A DNA stretch of 64,000 nucleotides from an uncultured Clostridiaceae bacterium (GCA_946405135.1 CAMJGD010000014.1:1-64000), one strand, 5' to 3'. Positions 23,969-32,600 are shown, counted from the stretch's first letter. Numbers and translations: made by a program. Notes: generated by a model from the letters alone, not told the origin.

Positions 23969-25771
23969 ATGTTAAAGAATTATAACAATGATTATTTTAG
24001 AAATAAGGGAATTAATCAAGATGGAATTATTATGTTCTTACAAAGATGGTTAGAAATATTTGAACCTAGAACGCTAGATACCTACCAATATTCTATCATA
24101 AATATAATTGTGGGAATGAAAGAGTACTTAGATGTAATTGATAAGACACTGGATGGCTCTTTTTTAACTAATGATAATGTAGAGGCATGTAGATTAGAAT
24201 TACTACGTACATTTAATGAGGATGATATAGTAAATAAATATATGAATAGTCTTTCTAATAGAATTAAATGTCATTTAGGAAATGTAATTAAGAAAGACGA
24301 AAAATCTAAACTTTTACGTGCAAAGTCGGAAATAAGCTATGGGCTTAAGTTAATTGAACCTAAGTATCAACAATTGGTTATGGATGAACTATTAGATAAT
24401 ATTAAGAGTTTAAATTTCGAAAAGATACAATTACATATCAAGGTATTGGCAAGTCTTTGTATATGCAAAGGATGGACACCATATGGAGCATCAACTTTAG
24501 TTAATAGACTGTTTTTATTAGATAATAATGTAGATATTGATACAGTTTGGGGCAAGTTTGCAGAAGAACTTAATAGGGAACAAGAATTTATAATATATAT
24601 AAATTTAAAGTTAAATTCAAAAGGAACAGGAACTAGTGATAATGAAGTAATAGAGCTTATTAGAAAGTTGGACATACCTATACTAGAGTATGATGATATT
24701 ATATTAAAACATGAAGGTGTTGATAAGAGAAAGTTACCAATTAGTAAAGAAAAGAAGTATATGATTTTTACAACACAAGCTAAAGATGTAAAAGCTGCGG
24801 CACTAAAGGCATTAAACAGTTTAAATAATAAAATAACGATTTTAGCTTTTTATAATAAAATTAGTTCATGGTCGCTAAAAGATCTTGATGGCTTTGTAGT
24901 TACAAATGAAACTCTCTATATTTGGAAATTTAAAATAGATGATTTATATAAGACGTATTTATTTTTAGATAGCTCAAATAAGGTTTTTGAGAATGCAATG
25001 GATGTATATTCAAAAAATAATGAAGAAATAATTTTAACTAACAATGCACTAAAAGGTGTATTTAATTATACTAACATCAGTTTAGTATCTGTATATCCAG
25101 AGGAAAAGTTCATGAATCTATGGATTGCTTTAGAATCGTTTATGCGAACTGGTCAATATGATAATATAATTTCTCATATTAAAGAAGTGCTACCTCCTAT
25201 AGTATGCAAGAGATATATTTATAGGATAGTAAGAAATTTTGCAGAGGATTGTTTAAGATGTAAAGTTGAATTAAATTTATCAACTGGATTAATAAATCTC
25301 GAGGAAGATTCTAAACAAAATATCGTAAAAGAAATAATAAAAGCAATCAGGGATGATATAAGCTATAATGAATTACAACAAATATGCTCAGTAAATCTGT
25401 TATTAGTTCATAGGTTGGGAGAACTAAAAGATATATTAAAAGATAATAAATCAATTATTAGTAGGATTAAGAGATACAATAAAACAATTTCCTGGCATAT
25501 TCAAAGACTTTATCGAGTGCGCAATGAGATTGCTCATTCGGCATTACAAGAGAGTAATTATTTAGTAGCATATATTGAGCATCTATATGATTATCTAGCA
25601 ATTTTAATTACAGAAATTGTATTTGTTTGCAGTGAAAGAAAGATTAAATGTATAAATGAAATATTTCCATATTTAAAAGATAATTACGATGCCTTTGAGA
25701 GTATACTTCAAGGAGAAAAAGTGAGCATACAAGAATTTCAACTTGAGGATGGTATAATAAACTATTTGTAG
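23969..25771 (+). CDS. HEPN-domain protein (ApeA-like), putative defence RNase
   Basis: 600 aa. The start is the ATG at 23969, six bases after AAGGAG; an earlier in-frame ATG at 23909 lacks a site. The first 450 residues are helical and not recognised. The C-terminal part has FMNLWIALESFMRTG followed by RVRNEIAHSALQE, an RNxxxH motif (R518-H523) inside a helical bundle, characteristic of HEPN ribonucleases of the ApeA/abortive-infection type. Family knowledge: HEPN dimers cut RNA, often in toxin or phage-defence systems. The gene is strongly AT-rich compared with the genes after it. It ends five bases before the next reading frame. Confidence 0.65.
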   Translation: MLKNYNNDYFRNKGINQDGIIMFLQRWLEIFEPRTLDTYQYSIINIIVGMKEYLDVIDKTLDGSFLTNDNVEACRLELLRTFNEDDIVNKYMNSLSNRIKCHLGNVIKKDEKSKLLRAKSEISYGLKLIEPKYQQLVMDELLDNIKSLNFEKIQLHIKVLASLCICKGWTPYGASTLVNRLFLLDNNVDIDTVWGKFAEELNREQEFIIYINLKLNSKGTGTSDNEVIELIRKLDIPILEYDDIILKHEGVDKRKLPISKEKKYMIFTTQAKDVKAAALKALNSLNNKITILAFYNKISSWSLKDLDGFVVTNETLYIWKFKIDDLYKTYLFLDSSNKVFENAMDVYSKNNEEIILTNNALKGVFNYTNISLVSVYPEEKFMNLWIALESFMRTGQYDNIISHIKEVLPPIVCKRYIYRIVRNFAEDCLRCKVELNLSTGLINLEEDSKQNIVKEIIKAIRDDISYNELQQICSVNLLLVHRLGELKDILKDNKSIISRIKRYNKTISWHIQRLYRVRNEIAHSALQESNYLVAYIEHLYDYLAILITEIVFVCSERKIKCINEIFPYLKDNYDAFESILQGEKVSIQEFQLEDGIINYL

Positions 25772-25776
25772 AAGGG

Positions 25777-26007
25777 TTGGCAATTAATAATACATCCTAT
25801 GTAGTCTTTATTGGAGAACGGGGGCAAATTGTTATCCCCAAAGAAGCACGTGATATATTCGACATTAACCCCGGAGATACTTTACTTATTCTGGGTGATG
25901 AAGAACAGGGAATAGCGGTAGTCAAAGCTGATGTTATGAAAGAAGTTGCCGTAAAAATTTTAAAAGGATTAGGTCATTTCAAGGGAGGGTTTGATGATGA
26001 AAAGTAA
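25777..26007 (+). CDS. AbrB/MazE-type transcriptional regulator, possibly 5'-altered
   Basis: 76 codons from a TTG at 25777. Body: IGERGQIVIPKEARDIFDI followed by GDTLLILGDEEQGIAVV, the swapped-hairpin AbrB fold of DNA-binding transition-state regulators and antitoxins, then VKILKGLGHFKGG. No ATG or good ribosome site is available upstream, and an in-frame stop lies at 25744. The start may be translationally coupled to the HEPN gene, or the original 5' end was lost when the upstream AT-rich block arrived. It overlaps the DUF998 gene by about 10 bases, so the two are coupled. Confidence 0.7.
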   Translation: MAINNTSYVVFIGERGQIVIPKEARDIFDINPGDTLLILGDEEQGIAVVKADVMKEVAVKILKGLGHFKGGFDDEK

Positions 26008-26611
26008 TATTTCAAACCTTTTGCCCTTTCTTTTAGCTGCTGATTTGATTATTCCGTTTTTGTTAGCACCGACCTACAAAGGCTATAATCATTTGACGCA
26101 AGTAATGAGCGTTTTAGGAAATTCAAAAGCACCTTTGCATTTGGGTTATAATATTTGGTTGGTTATATTTGGAATCACAATTCTAATTAGTGCTTTTCAG
26201 TTATATCCCACTGTTGCAAAAACATCAGGTGCAATATCTATGCTGCTTTTTGCCGTTATTTGTATTTATGCCATAGGCGGTTGTATTTTATCCGGCATTT
26301 TTTCAGTAGGTGAAACAAAAAGCCTTGAAACTCTTTCAGCAAAGATACATGGATATGGTTCTGTAATCGGCTTTTTACTTTTAACACTTGCCCCTTTATT
26401 TGCTGGATTGTATTTTTTCAAAATCTCTAACGGGTTGCTGGGAGCTTTTTCTTTGGTTTGCTTTGTGCTTGCAATAGCATTTTTTGCGCTATTTGTAATG
26501 GCCGATAAACCGAATTATCAAGGGACGATTATTGCATTAGAGGGACTATGGCAAAGACTTTCTCTCTTGAGTATGTATCTTCCAATTATGGCTCTATGCT
26601 ATTTGAAATAA
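25997..26611 (+). CDS. DUF998-family membrane protein
   Basis: 204 aa from the ATG at 25997, seven bases after AGGGAGGG (which lies inside the end of the AbrB-type gene). Six hydrophobic helices: LLPFLLAADLIIPFLLAP, NIWLVIFGITILISAF, AISMLLFAVICIYAIGG, VIGFLLLTLAPLFAGLY, FSLVCFVLAIAFFALFVM, and a short last one. The conserved start, YNHLTQVMSVLGNSKAP, and WQRLSLLSMYLPI near the end are typical of DUF998. Function unknown. The coupling to an AbrB-type regulator gene is common for this family in Firmicutes. Confidence 0.75.
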   Translation: MKSNISNLLPFLLAADLIIPFLLAPTYKGYNHLTQVMSVLGNSKAPLHLGYNIWLVIFGITILISAFQLYPTVAKTSGAISMLLFAVICIYAIGGCILSGIFSVGETKSLETLSAKIHGYGSVIGFLLLTLAPLFAGLYFFKISNGLLGAFSLVCFVLAIAFFALFVMADKPNYQGTIIALEGLWQRLSLLSMYLPIMALCYLK

Positions 26612-26661
26612 TTTGATTAAATGATTAAACTTATAATTATTTATAGAGTGGGAATAAAATT

Positions 26662-27116
26662 ATGGCTTATAAACTAAAAGAAGTAACAATCAGAACGAAT
26701 AATTCTGAGGAGGGAATAAAAAAATAGTAGAAATATGGAATGATATTACAAGTGGAAAACTACCAATTCTTTTTGATAGTGAGCATATATTTCAACAAGG
26801 CATATCTCCGATTTCAAAATATAGTAACTATTCTAGTGATGAAAGTGGGGATTACGACCTTAGTATAATGGCTGTAACAGCTAATTTCTTTAGAGAAATG
26901 GAAATAGCGGTGAGCAAAGGTTTATATAAAAAATATGATGAAAAAGATGAAAATGGAGAAATAGGTATATGTACAAGAAAAGCATGGGAAAAAGTATGGT
27001 GTGAACAAAAATTGGGAGATATAAAGAGAGCTTTTACTGTAGATTATGAAAGTACAGTTCCAGCTGAATATACTAAAGATGGTAAAGCACATTGTTATTT
27101 ATTTGCAATAAAGTAA
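26662..27116 (+). pseudogene. GyrI-like effector-binding domain protein, frameshifted
   Basis: The reading MAYKLKEVTIRTNNSEEGIKK stops at a TAG directly after a run of seven A (26718-26724). The next frame continues IVEIWNDITSGKLPILFDS through ISPISKYSNYSSDESGDYDL to the stop at 27116. One missing A accounts for it; with it the gene is 456 nt, 151 residues. The C-terminal part (MAVTANFFREMEIAV to KAHCYLFAIK) matches the effector-binding fold of GyrI/BmrR/Rob. It could be a real mutation or a homopolymer sequencing error. Confidence 0.75.
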
Positions 27117-27164
27117 GTGTTGTATAAAGTCAAATTTGTTGATTAAAAATTAAAGGGGATAATT

Positions 27165-27830
27165 ATGAATAGCAGGTATGATAAATGTGTGAACCAATGG
27201 AATAATATTTTTTCAAAGGAAGTACCTAAAGTTCCAACAAAGTTAACCTCTGGAAATGAAACTCTTGATAAAGGAATTAGGTGGATTTGTAATGGTACGA
27301 AAAAAATTCTTGATTTTGGATGTGGAAATGGCACTATGCTATTTTTATGTGCTATAAATGGCACAAAACTTAACATTGGAATTGATTTATCAGAAAAGGG
27401 AATTGAGGCTGCAAAAAAAAGAGCAGAGCAAATGACGCAAGGAGAATTTTATTTTAGCCAAGGTGGAATTGATAGATTGATGAATATAGATGATTCAGAT
27501 GTTGATGCAGTGATTTTATCTAATATTATAGATAATTTGTATCCTGATGATGCAGAAGTTCTAATGAATGAAGTGGAAAGGGTTTTGGGAGAAAATGGTA
27601 AGGTTTTAGTTAAATTGAATCCATATGTAACATCAGAACAAATATTAGGATGGAATATAAAGGTTATAAAGGATAATTTACTTGATGATGGATTGATTTT
27701 ATGGAACAATACAACAGATGAATGGATAAAGTTCTTTGAAAGAAAGTTTGATATAAAACAATACGAAGAAATTTACTATCCCGAATATGAACAATATAAT
27801 AGAATGTTTTGGCTTGTTAAGAGAATATAA
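27165..27830 (+). CDS. class I SAM-dependent methyltransferase
   Basis: 221 aa, ATG behind AAAGGGGATAATT. Seen: motif I ILDFGCGNGTMLFL (about 46-59), the acidic end of beta-2 in IGIDLSEKGIEAA, DVDAVILSNIIDNLYPDDAEVL (post-motif II), and MNEVERVLGENGKVLVKLNP. This is the UbiE/COQ5-like class. The substrate is not evident. The stop overlaps the next long reading frame, but the true start of the following acetyltransferase lies about 90 bases further on. Confidence 0.85.
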   Translation: MNSRYDKCVNQWNNIFSKEVPKVPTKLTSGNETLDKGIRWICNGTKKILDFGCGNGTMLFLCAINGTKLNIGIDLSEKGIEAAKKRAEQMTQGEFYFSQGGIDRLMNIDDSDVDAVILSNIIDNLYPDDAEVLMNEVERVLGENGKVLVKLNPYVTSEQILGWNIKVIKDNLLDDGLILWNNTTDEWIKFFERKFDIKQYEEIYYPEYEQYNRMFWLVKRI

Positions 27831-27922
27831 TGATGTATTGCTTCTATAGTGGAGACATGCTCAATAAAAATTCCAATTATAGAAAAGTTTTCAAGAAGAT
27901 TATTTATGTTTTGGAGGTTAAT

Positions 27923-28450
27923 ATGAAATATATTAAAATAGATACAGAAAGCATCAATCGGGAATTGTTTGATCACTTTCGGCGTCATCAAACAGTAACA
28001 AAATGTTGGAGAAAAATTGATGGCAAGTGGTGCATCAAAGAAATTAATTTTATCGACGACTGGACAGAAGAAGAATACTCTGAATTAGTTGCTTGCTTAA
28101 AAAATACGGTAGCAACGGGAGGAATGGTACTTGGAGCATTCTCTAATAAATGGCTGAAAGGATTTATATCCGTAGAACCTAACTTATTTGGGGAAAATAA
28201 AGAGTATTTAGATTTATCTAGCATTCATGTTTCAGAAGATATGCGAGGGAAAGGCATTGGAAAAGAACTGTTTCAACAGGGGAAAGAATGGGCAAAAGAG
28301 CATGGAGCAAAGAAACTATATATTTCAGGACATTCAGCAGTAGAGAGCCAAGCATTTTACCATGCAATGGGATGCGTGGAAGCACAAGAATACAATAAGG
28401 AACATGTAGAAAAGGAGCCTTGTGATTGTCAGTTAGAATGTAGGGTTTGA
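27923..28450 (+). CDS. GNAT-family N-acetyltransferase
   Basis: 175 aa. The ATG at 27923 follows TTTTGGAGGTTAAT; the upstream extension is discarded. Motif A is EYLDLSSIHVSEDMRGKGIG (acetyl-CoA pyrophosphate loop), followed by ELFQQGKEWAKEHGAKKLYI, and the C-terminal ESQAFYHAMGCVEAQEYN is the typical beta-6/beta-7 end. The acceptor is unknown. The Cys-rich end (CDCQLEC) is unusual but short. Confidence 0.85.
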   Translation: MKYIKIDTESINRELFDHFRRHQTVTKCWRKIDGKWCIKEINFIDDWTEEEYSELVACLKNTVATGGMVLGAFSNKWLKGFISVEPNLFGENKEYLDLSSIHVSEDMRGKGIGKELFQQGKEWAKEHGAKKLYISGHSAVESQAFYHAMGCVEAQEYNKEHVEKEPCDCQLECRV

Positions 28451-28548
28451 ACATAAAACCTAAGCACTAAATTTCAAATTTATATTATTGAGATTAAAGT
28501 TTTTAAATAGAAAAAAATTATATGGGTTTATTTTTTATAAAAATTTGA

Positions 28549-28554
28549 TATAAT
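28549..28554 (+). promoter_or_regulatory. -10 box of the antisense RNA
   Basis: TATAAT in an AT-rich stretch, with a weak TTTATT-like -35 about 17 bases upstream. It would start a transcript near 28561. Confidence 0.45.
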
Positions 28555-28560
28555 ATAAAT

Positions 28561-28703
28561 AAGAAATACAGATAATAAAAAAAGTAGGGTGCGTCAACAC
28601 TCTACTGATATACAATTCTAGTTGCTCAGGCAACTGGTATCACTATATTTTATAGGAATAAAAATAGTAGCATCCAATTGCGAGTCGGGGCTACTATTTT
28701 TTT
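28561..28703 (+). ncRNA. putative antitoxin RNA of a type I toxin-antitoxin locus
   Basis: Predicted transcript of about 143 nt with a hairpin AGTAG-GTG/CAC-CTACT (28583-28606), a perfect hairpin AGTTGC-TCAG-GCAACT (28620-28635), the segment GTATCAC (28637-28643) and a strong terminator (28661-28703). It converges on the toxin gene and overlaps its last codons. GTATCAC recurs at 28799-28805, complementary to the toxin ribosome binding site. The RNA could therefore pair both with the toxin 3' end and with its Shine-Dalgarno region, as in Fst/par-type systems. Confidence 0.6.
28661..28703. terminator. bidirectional terminator shared by toxin mRNA and antisense RNA
   Basis: AAAATAGTAGC and GCTACTATTTT form a perfect 11-bp stem. 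On the + strand seven T follow; on the minus strand a run of five T follows. Confidence 0.85.
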
Positions 28704-28795
28704 GATATTTTATCTATAAGTAACACTATAAATGTTAGTAGTGCTAATAAAAATAAACCACCAGTAAATAGTAACATTAAAACGTCATTACTCAT
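28694..28795 (-). CDS. holin-like type I toxin, 33 aa
   Basis: Small hydrophobic protein starting MSNDVLMLLFTGGLFLLALL, followed by TFIVLLIDKISKK: a short polar N-terminus, one membrane helix and a basic tail. This matches the putative holin-like toxin family (TxpA/BsrG/Fst type) in length and pattern. The ATG at 28795 follows GGGAGGTGATACTTA, a very strong site. The leader contains ACTGGTATCACTTACCTC, which can pair with that site and hide it, as in other type I toxins whose full-length mRNA is translated poorly. It is too short for standard gene callers. Confidence 0.75.
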   Translation of the reverse strand: MSNDVLMLLFTGGLFLLALLTFIVLLIDKISKK

Positions 28796-28870
28796 TAAGT
28801 ATCACCTCCCTTCATAGAAGAGGTAAGTGATACCAGTAGCCCACGATTAACTATTAAATTGTACTTTAGA

Positions 28871-28876
28871 ATTATA
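28871..28876 (-). promoter_or_regulatory. extended -10 promoter of the toxin mRNA
   Basis: On the minus strand TGGTATAAT is an extended -10. It would give an mRNA starting near 28863 with a leader of about 70 nt. Confidence 0.5.
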
Positions 28877-28880
28877 CCAT

Positions 28881-28951
28881 AAGTGAAATTCAAAATCTAT
28901 GATTTTGATAATTGAACTTACTCCTATGAACGCATGTGAATAGTGAGTTTC
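28881..28951 (+). repeat. folded repeat, copy A
   Basis: AAGTGA, hairpin 1 (AATTCAAAATC/GATTTTG..AATT), GAACTTAC, hairpin 2 (ACTCCTAT/ATAG-T-GAGT), GTTTC. It has the same layout as copies B and C but differs in most stem bases while keeping pairing. The upstream TAAGT and the later ACTTA can pair, leaving opposed GA and GA, a tandem sheared G-A motif. Confidence 0.6.
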
Positions 28952-28987
28952 ATCTATGTAGAATGTATACACAAGAATAAAATGGAA

Positions 28988-29108
28988 AAACCTCATTTAG
29001 AGTAGTTACGGTGAAGCGTAACATAAGTAAGTGAGGTTTATAGCTTTAGGTATTGATATGACTTGCCTAAGGCTATTTTTGTAGGTAAAAATACCGTAAC
29101 ATAAGTAA
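28988..29108. repeat. hairpins and a 14-base direct repeat between copies A and B
   Basis: AAACCTCA/TGAGGTTT (28988-28995 with 29032-29039) encloses GTTACG/CGTAAC (29005-29010 with 29017-29022). The sequence CGTAACATAAGTAA occurs at 29017-29030 and exactly again at 29095-29108. No reading frame is present. Confidence 0.6.
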
Positions 29109-29172
29109 TGATGAATTAACAAAATGTGTTATAATAAAAGAGAAAAATAATTTTCAAGTGATATACAAAATA

Positions 29173-29250
29173 GGAATTTAAGTGACGCTCTAAATCTTCG
29201 ATTTAGCTAGCGGAACTTACTCCTACGTAGAGTAGCGAAGTAGGAGTTTC
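29173..29250 (+). repeat. folded repeat, copy B
   Basis: GGAATTTAAGTGA, hairpin 1 with outer CGCT/AGCG and inner CTAAATC/GATTTAG, GAACTTAC, hairpin 2 ACTCCTAC/GTAGGAGT, GTTTC. It is 78 bases long and in inverted orientation to copy C. Confidence 0.8.
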
Positions 29251-29308
29251 CTTTAGTTTATGATACTATAAATGCCTATATATCAAGTTTTTTATCATTA
29301 TTTATAAT

Positions 29309-29386
29309 GAAACACCTACTCCATTTCATTACGTAGGTGTAAGTTCGACTGACCAAATATAAAATTTGGAGTCTCACTTAAATTCC
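29309..29386 (-). repeat. folded repeat, copy C (inverted)
   Basis: Read on the minus strand: GGAATTTAAGTGA, hairpin 1 with outer GACT/AGTC and inner CCAAAT/ATTTGG, GAACTTAC, hairpin 2 ACACCTAC/GTAGGTGT, GTTTC. It has the same length as copy B. Several stem positions changed on both sides together relative to B. Confidence 0.8.
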
Positions 29387-29399
29387 AATTTGATACCAT

Positions 29400-29507
29400 G
29401 TAATATTAGATGAAGCTACCTCTGCTATGGATAATCTTACGGAAGAATTGGTAATGGATGAAGTCATTGATTTATTAAAAAATAAGACTGTTTTATTAAG
29501 AGGTTAA
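29400..29507 (+). pseudogene. C-terminal remnant of an ABC transporter ATPase
   Basis: The open stretch VILDEATSAMDNLTEELVMD followed by a DLLKNKTVLLRG end contains a Walker B/D-loop (LDEATSAMD) and the helix after it, as in ABC exporter nucleotide-binding domains. Everything upstream is missing, and the usual AHRL switch histidine is replaced by a premature end. It begins 13 bases after copy C of the folded repeat and is followed by a terminator. Confidence 0.7.
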
Positions 29508-29538
29508 AGCATTAATCATTGTTGGATCAGTGCTTTTT
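29507..29538 (+). terminator. Rho-independent terminator
   Basis: AAGCATTAATC and GATCAGTGCTT pair with two wobble or mismatch positions and are followed by a T-run. It probably belonged to the lost ABC transporter gene. Confidence 0.65.
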
Positions 29539-29674
29539 CTCTTTGCTATTAAGCTTTAAATTTTAATAGGGATGAAATGGAGATTTAATATATTCTTTTT
29601 ATATGGGAAAACGGAATTATTTCTATTATAATAGTAGAGTACTAAAAATTTTAGAGAGAAGGTTAAAGAATGTA

Positions 29675-32600
29675 ATGAAAAGAATAAATGAAATTTTTAG
29701 TGATTATAATTCAATGGGGAATATAAATACTGCTATTGTAGAAGCGGTAACCATAAACAAAAGAAGTAAATGCTTAGAGATGCAAATAAGCTCAGATAAA
29801 TATATTGGAGTAAAAGAGATTGAAGAACTCAATAGGTTTATAAGAAAAAGATTTGCATTAAAAGATTCTATAACCACTGTAAAGTATATTGATGGCATGG
29901 ATAAAAAGCTAACAGAAGAAGAAGTGATAAACATTGTATTTTCAGTGGCAGATAAGTATCCTGCGTTAAGAGTGTTACTAAATCAAAGTGAATATGAAGT
30001 AGATACAAACACTGTAAGTTTTAATTTTAAAGCACCGGTGTCAGGATTTTTAAAATCTATGGGATATGATAATAAAATTCATAAGGATATAAAGACCTTG
30101 TATGGCATCACCTATAATATAAATTTTGTAGATAATGTAACTAGTGAAGAGTTAGCTCTTCAAGGTGAAGCCCGTGAACAGGAAATACTGTCTATTACTA
30201 GAGAAATTAAGGCTAACCTAAGTAATAACTCTAAGTCACCAAAAAAAGACATAGAGAAAAAAGAAGAAAAGGGTGGAAAGAAAGTTGATCCATTCTTAAT
30301 ATTAGGTAGAAGCTCTAAGATTAAGGAGAATGTAATAAAAATTACAGACATCACACCGGATGAGGGTAGAGTATCTATAGAAGGTGAAATATCTAATATA
30401 GGAGCAAAGGAATTAAAAAGTGGGAAAATATTAGTTTCCTTTGACCTATATGATGGATCAAGTTCCATGACTTGTAAATCCTTCTTAAAACCAGGCGAAG
30501 ATGGTGAGGTGTTATCTAGGATCAAAAATGCTAAGGGTGTTAGACTTGTTGGGAATGCTGGTTTCAGTAAATTTTCTGGAGAAGTTGAGATGATTGCTAA
30601 TACTATAGTAGAAACAGAAGGTAGAAAGAAGGCTAAGAGGCAGGATAATGCAGAGGTGAAGAGAGTAGAGCTTCACATGCATACACAGATGAGCCAGATG
30701 GATGCTATGACCAGTGCTACGGACTTGATTAAAAGAGCCATGAGCTGGGGCATGAAGTCTATTGCAATTACAGACCATGGTGTAGTGCAGTCATTTCCTG
30801 AGGCACATAAGCTTTTAGGAAGAGATAATCCAGATATGAAGGTTTTATATGGAGTGGAAGCTTATTTGGCACCGGATAAAAAGCCATCGGTAACAAATTC
30901 TAAGGGGCAGAGCATTGACACAACCTATTGCGTACTAGATTTGGAGACTACAGGATTTTCACCAGTAACTGAAAAGATTACTGAAATAGGAATCATGAAA
31001 TATAAGGATGGAAAGGTAATAGATCAGTTCAGTTGCTTTGTAAATCCTGAAAAGCCTATTCCTGCAAAGGTTATTGAGGTTACAAATATAACCAATGACA
31101 TGGTAAAGGATGCAGAGACTATAGACCAGGTTTTCCCTAAAATGTTGGAGTTTATTAAGGGAAGCGTTTTAGTTGCCCATAATGCTGCATTTGACATAGG
31201 TTTCTTAAAGCATAATGCTAAAGTTCTAGGGTACGAATTTGATTTTACTTATTTGGATACCTTGACCTTAGCTCAGGAGCTCTTTCCTGAATATAAAACT
31301 TATAAGTTAGGAAGAATTGCGAAAAACCTTGGCATAAGTGTAGAGGTTGCTCACAGAGCATTAGATGATGTGGATACTACTGTTAAGGTCTTTAAGATAA
31401 TGCTTGAAAAATTAAAGGGAAGAGGAGCTCAAACCCTTGAGGATATAGATATATACGGTTCTGATGAAGTGGCTAAAAAGGAAGAATATAAAAAGCTTAG
31501 AACCTATCATGCAATAATATTTGCTAAGAATTACGAGGGACTTAAAAACTTATATAGATTGGTGTCCTATTCAAGCTTAGACTATTTCTATAAAAAACCT
31601 CGTATATTAAAAAGTATGTACAAAAAATATTCAGAAGGTTTGATTATTGGCAGTGCCTGCAGTGAAGGGGAGCTTTATCAGTCAATACTTCTTGGAAGAT
31701 CTGATGATGAAATTGAAGCTATTGCACAGGAATATGACTATCTAGAAATCCAGCCTCTCGGAAATAATGATTACCTAGTAAGGAATGGGCAAGTACCAGA
31801 TAAGGAATATCTAAAGGAAATCAATAAAAAGATTGTACAGCTTGGTGAGAAGCTAAATAAGCTTGTAGTGGCTACAGGAGATGTTCATTTCATGGATCCT
31901 GAGGATGAGATATACAGGCGTATACTTGAGGCAGGGCAAGGATTTAAGGATGCAGATAATCAAGCTCCCTTATATTTAAGAACTACGGAGGAGATGCTTA
32001 AGGAATTTTCCTATTTAGGTAAGGAAAAGGCCTATGAGGTGGTAGTTACAAATACAAATAAGGTAGCAGATATGTGTGAGCAGATCAGTCCAATTTCACC
32101 AGAAAAAGCTACACCTCATATAGATGGCTGTGAGCAGACCATTAAGGATATCACCTATGGAAAAGCTCATGAGCTTTATGGAGATCCCCTTCCGGATTTA
32201 GTTCAGCAAAGGCTAGAGAAGGAGCTAGATTCTATCATAAAAAATGGTTTCTCAGTAATGTATATAATTGCTCAAAAGCTAGTGTGGAAATCAAATGAGG
32301 ATGGATATCTGGTTGGTTCCAGAGGTTCTGTTGGTTCTTCTGTAGTGGCATATATGACTGGTATAACGGAAGTAAATGCTTTGCCAGCTCATTATAGGTG
32401 CCCAAAATGTAAGTTCTCGGATTTTTCCGATTATGGTGCTAAAATAGGCTTTGACCTGCCAGATAAGCAATGCCCAGTTTGTGGAGAACAGCTTGCTAAG
32501 GATGGTATAGATATTCCTTTCGAAACCTTCTTGGGTTTCAATGGAGATAAGGAGCCAGATATAGACTTAAACTTCTCAGGAGAATATCAGGCAAAGGCCC

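Noticed and set aside
28583-28703. Possible CRISPR or attenuator reading of the hairpin series
   Set aside because: No regularly spaced repeats and spacers and no cas genes; the arrangement fits a type I antitoxin RNA better.
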